A DNA stretch of 43,403 nt from JANNOG01 sp050329415 (GTDB taxonomy: Bacteria > Actinomycetota > Actinomycetes > Actinomycetales > JBBAYJ01): assembly GCA_050329415.1 (NCBI GenBank), contig JBHJOS010000065.1, positions 1 through 43,403 of the forward strand, written 5' to 3'. This document shows positions 15,831-22,115 of this stretch, piece after piece; positions within the stretch are counted from its first letter, which is position 1, and each line of letters opens with the position of its first letter. The translations under genes and the position numbers were made by a program. The notes beneath the pieces were generated by a model, which saw only the letters and a program-made list of their open reading frames with translations, was not told the origin of the DNA and did no database searches.

Positions 15831-16073
15831 ATGCTGCGGGTCGCGACCCTCGCCGGGGTCACGGGGGCCGCGGCCATGCTGTCCGCCTGTGGTCCGCTCT
15901 TCCCCCCCGTCCAGTCCTCTCCCCCGCAGACCGTGTCGCCACCGGTCGTCGTGTCGCCGCCGGTGGTGGTCTCGCCGCCGGTCGTGGTCTCGCCACCGGT
16001 CGTGGTCTCGCCACCGGTCGTCGTGTCGCCACCGGTCGTGGTCCCGTCACCCGGGGTGGTGCAGACGGATTAG
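15831..16073 (+). CDS. Small repeat-containing lipoprotein
   Basis: An 80-residue protein. Its signal peptide ends in the lipobox AMLSACG, so the Cys near residue 20 should be lipidated and the protein anchored outside the membrane. The mature part is almost entirely a repeated VSPPVV unit (six copies) ending in PSPGVVQTD. Such Pro/Val repeats may act as a stiff wall-spanning spacer; this is inference. ATG at 15831 gives a typical 19-residue signal peptide; GTG at 15795 would extend it by 12 residues. No similar family is recognised. Confidence 0.6.
   Translation: MLRVATLAGVTGAAAMLSACGPLFPPVQSSPPQTVSPPVVVSPPVVVSPPVVVSPPVVVSPPVVVSPPVVVPSPGVVQTD
15933..16040. repeat. 18-bp tandem repeat, six copies, inside lipoprotein gene
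   Basis: Six uninterrupted in-frame 18-bp units of the type gtgtcgccaccggtcgtc, differing mainly at third codon positions. Copy number is likely to vary between strains. Confidence 0.92.
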
Positions 16074-16157
16074 GCCTCACCCGGGGCCCATTCCCACGCG
16101 GTCTGAGCCGACGGCGCCGGGCGCCTTCCCTCACCTCCGGGCCCAGGGCCGGGGCGT

Positions 16158-17699
16158 GTGATTCGGCAGGGCTGGTGGCACGCCGCGGTTCTCCCGGCGG
16201 CGATCGTCGTGCCGCTCGCCGGGGGAGTCGCCGTGTTCGGCGGCTTCCGGCCAGCGGCCGTGCAGTTCGCGGTGCTCGTCGCCGGAGCCGCCGCTGTTGC
16301 CCTGCCGTCGGTCGTCGCCCGGGTGCGGCGGACGAGTTCCGAGGTCGTGGTCGCGGCTGCCGCGGCCGCCGTCCTGGGCTCATGCTTCGCCGTTCGAGGG
16401 GTCGTAGCCGGGAACCCCTGGTCAGGGCTGCCGGGACTCGGTCTGGGGCTCGCAGTCAGCTTCTTCGTGGTGACGGTGCACCTCGTGCCGCCCGTCGGTC
16501 GACGCCGGGTGGAGACCGGGTTGCTCTGGGTCGGCGCGGTGGCGGCTCTCACGGGCTGGGCCGGGGTGCTCTGGCGCCTGTGGCCGCTCGCGGTGGCCGA
16601 CCAGGGACTGTGGCGCGCCTCCGGGCCCCTGGGCTACCCCAACGCCCTCGCCGCCCTGGTCGTGCCGCTCGCTCTCGTGGCCGCCGGCCGGCTGCTCGCA
16701 GCCGGGCGTGCCGGACAGGCCCCGGCGAGGACGGACGCGGTCCTGCTGACCCTGCTCGTCATGGGAGCCCTCGGATCGCTCAGCCGCGGCGGGGCCTTCG
16801 CGGCAGTGGTCGGCGTCGTCCTCCTGCTGGCGATCGCCCGCCCCTGGGATGGCCTGGTCGTCCTGTCCGTCCCTTTGGCGGCCGGCTGTCTGGCGGGCCT
16901 CGCCGTGGTCCCGTCGCTGTCCGAGTACGGTCAGGCGTCCCCGCTCGTCGCAGTCGCGGGGCTCGCGACCGCCGTCGCCCTCGCCCTCGCCGCGTCCGTC
17001 GGGGCGGTGGCGGCGCGCGCCTCCCGATCAGCGGCGATCGCCGTTGCCGGGGCGGGTCTGGCCGTGGCCGCGGGGCTGGTCGCCGCGGTCCCCGGAGCCG
17101 CGGCACTCCTGGGCTCCGTCGTCGCCACGCGAGGGTCGCTGTCGTCGTCGTGGCGGGTCGACCAGCACCGGGCGGCATGGGAGGTCGTGGCGTCCCGCCC
17201 TCTCACGGGAGCCGGCCCGGGGGCGGTCCCCCTGGAGTGGACGACCGCTGACGGGACGGTGCTGAGGGCACGCTACGTCCATGACGAGTACGTGCAGGTG
17301 CTGGCCGAGGTGGGTGCCGTCGGGGGAGTTCTCCTCGTCGCCGTCCTGGCCGCCCTGGCGGCGGTCGCGATCCGTGGGATCCGCGGGGCCCGCACCGCCG
17401 CCGACGGCGCGACGGCTGCGGCGGCCGTGGCCGGGGCGGGGGCGGCGTTCGCCGTGCACAGCGCCTTCGACTTCCTCTGGCACCTGCCGGCGCTGCCGCT
17501 CGTCGTCGTGACCCTTCTCGCATGCCACTCCCGGCCGCCCAAGGCCACCCGGCCTGACAGTGAACCTGACAGTGAACGTGACAGTGAAGTCGACGAAAGC
17601 TCGGGCGCGGACCGACCCGAACCGCGGGTGTCGTCGACCTCGCTCACGAGTGGAGTCGGCCGAGAGGGCGCACCGACGCTTCCCCGACGTCCACGCTGA
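16158..17699 (+). CDS. O-antigen ligase/Wzy-like polytopic membrane protein
   Basis: A 513-residue protein with about a dozen hydrophobic helices. Features of the O-antigen ligase/Wzy_C superfamily are present: GYPNALAALVVPLAL, the SLSRGG motif, and a large outside loop with ASRPLTGAGPGAVPLEW followed by YVHDEYVQVLAEVGAVGG. Such enzymes join or polymerise lipid-linked glycans on the outer side of the membrane. No glycosyltransferases lie nearby, so the substrate is unknown. The polar tail has a DSEPDSERDSE repeat from a 12-bp DNA repeat and runs over an antisense DUF4097 fragment. The GTG at 16158 has no good ribosome site. Confidence 0.8.
   Translation: MIRQGWWHAAVLPAAIVVPLAGGVAVFGGFRPAAVQFAVLVAGAAAVALPSVVARVRRTSSEVVVAAAAAAVLGSCFAVRGVVAGNPWSGLPGLGLGLAVSFFVVTVHLVPPVGRRRVETGLLWVGAVAALTGWAGVLWRLWPLAVADQGLWRASGPLGYPNALAALVVPLALVAAGRLLAAGRAGQAPARTDAVLLTLLVMGALGSLSRGGAFAAVVGVVLLLAIARPWDGLVVLSVPLAAGCLAGLAVVPSLSEYGQASPLVAVAGLATAVALALAASVGAVAARASRSAAIAVAGAGLAVAAGLVAAVPGAAALLGSVVATRGSLSSSWRVDQHRAAWEVVASRPLTGAGPGAVPLEWTTADGTVLRARYVHDEYVQVLAEVGAVGGVLLVAVLAALAAVAIRGIRGARTAADGATAAAAVAGAGAAFAVHSAFDFLWHLPALPLVVVTLLACHSRPPKATRPDSEPDSERDSEVDESSGADRPEPRVSSTSLTSGVGREGAPTLPRRPR
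17556..17591. repeat. 12-bp tandem repeat, three copies
   Basis: Three copies of gacagtgaacct with small changes, encoding the acidic DSEP/DSER/DSEV tail of the Wzy-like protein. Confidence 0.85.
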
Positions 17700-17775
17700 C
17701 CGAGATGGTGCGGTCGGCGGACGGGTCCGTCGCCACGGTGACGGTGTCGTCGCTGACCTCCGGCGCCGAGGGCAT
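17644..17775 (-). pseudogene. C-terminal remnant of a second DUF4097 gene
   Basis: A 43-residue frame whose segment VTVATDPSADRTISVSVDVG aligns without gaps to the C-terminus of the intact DUF4097 protein at 18559 (AQVPTDPSVARTIVATVEVG); I count 14 identities in 25 aligned residues. The frame continues upstream into the vapC stop codon in the same phase, with no DUF4097 N-terminus. It overlaps the end of the Wzy-like gene by 56 bp. It is read as the tail of a former tandem DUF4097 copy whose rest was lost, probably when vapBC arrived. The ATG at 17775 is only the first in-frame codon, not a proposed start. Confidence 0.6.
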
Positions 17776-17805
17776 CCGGGCACGACGTGCCGAGCTGTGA
17801 CGGCG

Positions 17806-18216
17806 TCACGCCGAGCAGTCGACGTGCCGGTGGGCCACCGAGGTAGCGGCCGCGGACCGGGCCATCCCGCGATCCCCGGTGAGGACGACGCCCCCGGTGA
17901 GGGCCGCCAGGGCCAGGTAGAGGGCGTCGTACGCCGTCAGTTGGCCGAACCATCGGGTCGCGGTCCGCAGCAGGTCTCGGTCGTCCAGGGGAACCCGTCC
18001 GACCGGCAGTGACGCCAACCCGTCGGCGACCGTCGCGAGTTCCTCGCGCGTGAGGTGACCGCCGAGGTGCCGACCGCGGAAGGCGGCCAGCACCTCGGCG
18101 TCGAGGTGGGCCGGGGCAAGGATGTGGGGGTCGTCCCGGAGGACGTCAGTGACCTCGGCCGTCGCGGGGTGCCCGGAGATCAGGGCCACCACGATCGAGG
18201 CATCGACGACGAGCAC
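17806..18216 (-). CDS. vapC: VapC-type PIN-domain toxin ribonuclease
   Basis: A 136-residue PIN domain. The acidic metal-binding residues are all present: D5 in VVDAS, E41 in LDAEVLAAF, D97 in AYDALYLALA and D115 in LTGDRGMA. VapC toxins cleave tRNA or rRNA when not bound by VapB. It starts 18 bp after the vapB stop codon, so the two are co-transcribed. The RNA target cannot be told from the sequence. Confidence 0.9.
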   Translation of the reverse strand: MLVVDASIVVALISGHPATAEVTDVLRDDPHILAPAHLDAEVLAAFRGRHLGGHLTREELATVADGLASLPVGRVPLDDRDLLRTATRWFGQLTAYDALYLALAALTGGVVLTGDRGMARSAAATSVAHRHVDCSA

Positions 18217-18234
18217 GGGCGACCCCGTCGGCGA

Positions 18235-18489
18235 TCAGCGACCGGCCGTGCCGATGACTTGTGCCTCTCGCTCCACGCGCGCCGCGTGGACGGCGTGCGC
18301 CGCGTCGAAGGGCACCCCGACCGCGTGAGCCCGGACCTGGTCCAGCCACTGCGCCATGGTGGGCTTGACCAGGTCCCGTTCGATCAACGTGCGGACGTAC
18401 GTGGACAGGTCCAGGCCGAGGGACGCCGCACGACGCTTGGCGGCGTCCCGCAACTCCGGGTCGACGTTGCGGACCTGGATGAACGGCAT
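18235..18489 (-). CDS. vapB: VapB-type antitoxin (ribbon-helix-helix)
   Basis: An 84-residue antitoxin. The first 45 residues, PFIQVRNVDPELRDAAKRRA then LDLSTYVRTLIERDL, form a FitA-like ribbon-helix-helix DNA-binding domain. The rest, including MAQWLDQVRA, should wrap the toxin. The ATG at 18489 is six bases from a TACGGT hexamer; a longer GTG-type start would run through the operator. It is expected to repress its own promoter together with VapC. Confidence 0.88.
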   Translation of the reverse strand: MPFIQVRNVDPELRDAAKRRAASLGLDLSTYVRTLIERDLVKPTMAQWLDQVRAHAVGVPFDAAHAVHAARVEREAQVIGTAGR

Positions 18490-18495
18490 GGCCGG

Positions 18496-18517
18496 ACCGT
18501 AGCATGCGCTACGCATG
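18496..18517 (-). promoter_or_regulatory. vapBC promoter with overlapping inverted-repeat operator
   Basis: The minus-strand -10 TACGGT (18496-18501) sits six bases before the vapB ATG. Immediately upstream are two overlapping inverted repeats: GTAGC/GCTAC (arms 18499-18503 and 18508-18512) and a perfect CATGCG/CGCATG (18503-18508 and 18512-18517). The first arm enters the -10, as expected for an autorepression site. Confidence 0.65.
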
Positions 18518-18558
18518 TCCGTCTCCCGGGCGGTGACGCCGCTCCGCGCGGGCCGTCC

Positions 18559-19479
18559 TCAGCCGCCCGTCCGCACCCGGGCGTCGCCGACCTCCACGGT
18601 GGCGACGATGGTCCGGGCCACCGACGGGTCGGTGGGGACCTGGGCGGAGTCGTCGCCGATGTCGGACGACGTCGTCACCGCGTAGACCGTGCCGTCGTCC
18701 GGGACCCGCACTTCCACGTCGCCGACGTCGGCCCGTGCCACGACGTCCCGGGGCGGCTCGACGAAGCCGAGGTGGATGTCGCCGATCCCGACCTCGGCGC
18801 GGACCCGGTCGGTGCGGAGCTCGGCGAGCCGCACGGATCCGGCGTCGGTGCGGACGTCGGCCGGACCCTCGAGCCCTCGGGCGGTCACCTCCCCGGCGCC
18901 CATCCGGACCTCGACGACGGTGCCCGCCGGGAGGTCGAGGTCGAGATCGAGCTGGCAACGGCCGTAGGAGGGCTCGGGGCACTCGTGACGCAGGGTGAGG
19001 ACCCCGTCGGCGACGGCGCTCTCCACCTCGCCGCGGCCGAACGCCGTCCGCACCCACCAGTCGCCGGTCACGCCCGCGGGGTCGTCCCTCGCGTCCAGAG
19101 TGATGGACCCGACCTCGGCCGTGATCTCGACCCGCCGGACGTCGCCGGCCTCCACCCGGCCCCTCTCCTCCTGGGTCGCGGTCGCGGCCAGCGCCAGCAC
19201 CACGGCGACCACGACGGCCGCCAGTACCAGTGCGGCCCCCAGCACGGTGAGGACCACCGCCCACCACGGCCACCGGCGGCGCGGGCCGGCGGCACCCGGG
19301 CCGTGGCCGCCGGGGACCGGCGGTGCCCCCGACCCGGGAGGAGACGGCGGCCCGTAGGCCGGGGCCGCGCCGACGCTGTTCCAGGACGCCAGCGCCTCCG
19401 GTGGTGGCGGGTCGTAGGGCAGCGGCCGGGCGGGGATCGGCGGCGTCGGGGCGGTGGGCGGGGTCGGCGGGGCGGTCAC
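18559..19479 (-). CDS. DUF4097-domain membrane protein
   Basis: A 306-residue protein. Residues 1-70 are Pro/Ala-rich and disordered. One membrane helix follows (about 75-100, WWAVVLTVLGAALVLAAVVV), then a C-terminal repeated beta domain of DUF4097 type with recurring GxVxxxG and VRTDAGSV / RAEVGIGDI / RADVGDVEV units, likely a beta-solenoid outside the membrane. It begins 28 bp after the response regulator, with GGAGGA six bases before the GTG. This places it as the third gene of a two-component operon; such proteins often accompany LiaRS-type envelope-stress systems. Function itself is unknown. Confidence 0.82.
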   Translation of the reverse strand: MTAPPTPPTAPTPPIPARPLPYDPPPPEALASWNSVGAAPAYGPPSPPGSGAPPVPGGHGPGAAGPRRRWPWWAVVLTVLGAALVLAAVVVAVVLALAATATQEERGRVEAGDVRRVEITAEVGSITLDARDDPAGVTGDWWVRTAFGRGEVESAVADGVLTLRHECPEPSYGRCQLDLDLDLPAGTVVEVRMGAGEVTARGLEGPADVRTDAGSVRLAELRTDRVRAEVGIGDIHLGFVEPPRDVVARADVGDVEVRVPDDGTVYAVTTSSDIGDDSAQVPTDPSVARTIVATVEVGDARVRTGG

Positions 19480-19507
19480 GGGGTCCTCCGATCCGAGGGC
19501 GGCGCCC

Positions 19508-20197
19508 TCAGGGGGTGTTGGCTTCCAGGTGGCGCAGGACGGCCAGGACCCGGCGGTGGTCGTTCTCGGCGACCGGCAGGTCCAGCTTCGTGAAGATGTT
19601 CGAGACGTGCTTCTCGACGGCGCCCTCCGTGACGACCAGGGCGCCGGCGATCCCCGCGTTCGACCGGCCCTCCGCCATCAGCTGGAGGACCTCCTGCTCG
19701 CGCGGGGTGAGGGCACCGAGCGGGTCGTCGCGGCGGGCGCGGGCGAAGAGCTGCGCGACGACCTCGGGATCCAGTGCGGTGCCGCCGGCGGCGACCCGGC
19801 GCAGCGCCTCGACGAACTCGGTGACGTCGGCGACCCGGTCCTTCAGCAGGTAGCCGACTCCCCGGGCCCGTCCCGCGAGCAGCTCCGAGGCGTAGTTCTC
19901 CTCCACGTACTGGCTGAGCACCAGCACGGCGACGTCCGGGTACTGCTGGCGGACCACGAGCGCCGCCCGCACCCCCTCGTCGGTGAAGGTGGGTGGCATC
20001 CGGACGTCGACGACCACGAGGTCGGGGGAGTGCCGGGCCACCTCCGCGAGGAAGGCGTCGGGGTCCCCGGCGGTGGCCACCACCTCCAGCCCGGTGTCGG
20101 TGAGCAGGCGGACCAGCCCCTCCCGCAGCAGGACGCTGTCCTCGGCGAGGACGACACGCAGGCGCTCGCCGCTCGCGGCGGCCGTGGGCTGGCTCAT
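19508..20197 (-). CDS. NarL/LuxR-family response regulator
   Basis: A 229-residue regulator. The receiver domain has the acidic pair in LAEDSVLLREGL, the phospho-acceptor D64 in VVDVRMPP and K119 in YLLKDRV. The C-terminal LuxR-type helix-turn-helix (about 165-225) has LTPREQEVLQLMAEG and VEKHVSNIFTKL. Its ATG overlaps the upstream kinase stop codon by four bases (ATGA), so translation is coupled. Confidence 0.94.
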   Translation of the reverse strand: MSQPTAAASGERLRVVLAEDSVLLREGLVRLLTDTGLEVVATAGDPDAFLAEVARHSPDLVVVDVRMPPTFTDEGVRAALVVRQQYPDVAVLVLSQYVEENYASELLAGRARGVGYLLKDRVADVTEFVEALRRVAAGGTALDPEVVAQLFARARRDDPLGALTPREQEVLQLMAEGRSNAGIAGALVVTEGAVEKHVSNIFTKLDLPVAENDHRRVLAVLRHLEANTP

Positions 20198-21597
20198 GGC
20201 TGGGACCTCCCGGTCGTGGGGTGCGGGTCGCGATCGTCGCGCACCGTCCGCGGCTGCTCGCCGGCCGGCGCGAACGGCAGCTCGATCGTCACGACAGTGG
20301 GTCCGCCCGGGGGCGACGAGACGAGCACCCGGCCGTCCACCGCCGCGACCCGGTCCCGCAGCCCGGCCAGGCCGGTGCCGCGGGTGGGGTCGGCCCCTCC
20401 GACGCCGTCGTCGGTCACCGTGGCGACGAGCACTGCCCCCTCGGGCCCGTACCGCTCCTCCACCCGGACCCGCGCGGTGCGCGCCCGGGAGTGCTTGGCG
20501 ACGTTCGTCAGGGCCTCGCTCACCGAGAAGTAGGCGATCGCCTCCAGCCGGGCCGCCGGCCGGTGCGGCAGGTCCACCCGGACCGACACCGGGACGGGCG
20601 AGCGCGCTGCCAGGGCCGACAGGGCCGCGTCCAGTCCCCGGTCGGTGAGGACCGGCGGATGGATGCCGCGGGCGACCCGGCGCATCTCGGTGATCGCCTC
20701 CTTGGCGCCCGAGTGGGCGCGTTCGAGCAGGGTCGAGGCGCCCGCGGTGTCCTCGGCCGCGAGCCGCTGACGCGCCAGCCCGAGGTCCATGGCCACCGCG
20801 ACCAGGCGCTGCTGCGGGCCGTCGTGCAGGTCCCGCTCGATGCGGCGGCGCTCGGCGTCGACCGAGTCGACCGCGGCCTGGCGGGTCTGAGTGAGGGTGT
20901 CCACCCGCCGCGTGAGCTGCTCGACCTCCTCGTCGCGGCCCCGCCCGAGGAGCAGGCGGGCCACCCCCGCGTCGACATGCACGAGCAGCCGCGCGAGGAA
21001 CGGCAGGGCGAGGAGGGCGCTGGCCGCCCCGGCGGCGATCACCGGCCGCCACCGCGGGTCCGCGGCCGGGGAGGTGTCGGTGACGAGCGACGGCGGCACC
21101 ACCTGGATCACGAGGCCGACGACGGCCGTCACGAGCAGGGCCGCCATCAGCAGGCCCGCGGTCACTCCCCAGACCGACAGGAACAGGAAGTACAGCTGCG
21201 CGCGCCACGGCCGGGGATCGAAGAGCACCCGCCGCCACGCCGGCAGGTGCGCCGGGCGGGGCGCCCAGCGGGGGACCCGCAGCCCGGTCCAGGCCTGGAT
21301 CCGCCACCGGTCGGCCTCCGCCGCGACGAAGCCGATGACCAGTCCCAGCGCAGCGGCCGGCAGACCGGCAACGGCGGCCGTCCCCAGCAGGCCGCTGAAC
21401 GTCAGCGTGACGAGGAGCAGCGCGGGGGCGGCCAGCAGGGCGTCGAGCACGAGGTGCCCCAGGGCCGGCCAGCCCAGCAGCCACATCCGCCACAGCGGGC
21501 GCCGGGTCGGCGGCCGGGACGTCACCGGGTGCGTCGCCAGGGAGGTCACCGGGGGCGCCCCCCGTCCGGCGGCGGCCGGAGCCGTGTCGAGGGCCAT
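20194..21597 (-). CDS. NarL-type sensor histidine kinase with actinobacterial sensor domain
   Basis: A 467-residue kinase. Residues 35-210 hold about four hydrophobic segments around FDPRPWRAQLYFLFLSVWG, resembling the membrane sensor domain (PF13796 type) typical of actinobacterial kinases. HisKA_3 contains the phospho-accepting H258 in RDLHDGPQQRL. The ATPase domain has EALTNVAKHS, DDGVGGAD and GTGLAGLRDRV. The ATG at 21597 lies six bases after TACGGT, so the operon's transcript should be leaderless. Response regulator and DUF4097 follow in the same operon. Confidence 0.93.
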   Translation of the reverse strand: MALDTAPAAAGRGAPPVTSLATHPVTSRPPTRRPLWRMWLLGWPALGHLVLDALLAAPALLLVTLTFSGLLGTAAVAGLPAAALGLVIGFVAAEADRWRIQAWTGLRVPRWAPRPAHLPAWRRVLFDPRPWRAQLYFLFLSVWGVTAGLLMAALLVTAVVGLVIQVVPPSLVTDTSPAADPRWRPVIAAGAASALLALPFLARLLVHVDAGVARLLLGRGRDEEVEQLTRRVDTLTQTRQAAVDSVDAERRRIERDLHDGPQQRLVAVAMDLGLARQRLAAEDTAGASTLLERAHSGAKEAITEMRRVARGIHPPVLTDRGLDAALSALAARSPVPVSVRVDLPHRPAARLEAIAYFSVSEALTNVAKHSRARTARVRVEERYGPEGAVLVATVTDDGVGGADPTRGTGLAGLRDRVAAVDGRVLVSSPPGGPTVVTIELPFAPAGEQPRTVRDDRDPHPTTGRSQP

Positions 21598-21603
21598 GGG
21601 TCG

Positions 21604-21609
21604 ACCGTA
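21604..21609 (-). promoter_or_regulatory. -10 hexamer TACGGT of the sensor-regulator-DUF4097 operon
   Basis: TACGGT on the minus strand, six bases before the ATG at 21597. Confidence 0.6.
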
Positions 21610-21691
21610 GACAGCGACGGGCGGTCCGGCAGTGGCGATGACCGGTCCATCCGGGTGGGGCTGACCCCCGGCCGCCCGGCATGCTGACCCC

Positions 21692-22078
21692 GTGACGGAC
21701 GCCGTACCGGGCGGGACCGGGCCGGCGGGGGAGCTGCCCGGGTACGACGCGGCGGTCCTCGACGTGGTCGACGGCGTCCCGGCCGGGTGCGCGACGACCT
21801 ACGGCGACGTGGCCGCCGTGCTGCGGGACGCGGGCTGGGGCGGCGGCCCGCGAACGGTGGGTGCGGTCATGGCCCGCCACGGCTCCGCCGTGGCGTGGTG
21901 GCGGGTGGTGCGTGCGGACGGCGGGTTCCCGCGGTGCGACACCCGCGGGGCGCTCGCCCGACTGCTGGCCGAGGGGACCCCGCTGCGGGGGTGGCCGGAC
22001 GCCCCCCGGGTCGACCTCCACCGGGCGCGGGCCGACCTGCCCGAGCCGACGCCCCCGGGTGGCCCCCACGCTGCCTGA
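21692..22078 (+). CDS. Alkyltransferase-like (ATL) DNA-binding protein
   Basis: A 128-residue member of the O6-alkylguanine-DNA alkyltransferase fold. PAGCATTYGDVA and GPRTVGAVMARHG are the DNA-binding motifs. Where the repair enzyme has its catalytic PCHR motif, this protein has AWWR (residues 68-71), so it cannot accept alkyl groups. ATL proteins bind alkylated guanine and hand it to nucleotide excision repair. It sits 37 bp before adnA, as the ATL Rv3204 sits near adnA in M. tuberculosis. CATGCT six bases before the GTG is a possible weak -10. Confidence 0.88.
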   Translation: MTDAVPGGTGPAGELPGYDAAVLDVVDGVPAGCATTYGDVAAVLRDAGWGGGPRTVGAVMARHGSAVAWWRVVRADGGFPRCDTRGALARLLAEGTPLRGWPDAPRVDLHRARADLPEPTPPGGPHAA

Positions 22079-22115
22079 CCCGGTCGTGTCCGGGGGTTCT
22101 GGTGGACTGCTCGCC

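Noticed and set aside
17705..17800. A 31-codon plus-strand frame after the Wzy-like gene
   Set aside because: The opposite strand shows clear homology to DUF4097, so the plus frame is its shadow.
21692..22078. Active O6-alkylguanine alkyltransferase
   Set aside because: The catalytic Cys is replaced by Trp (AWWR in place of PCHR), so it is an ATL protein.
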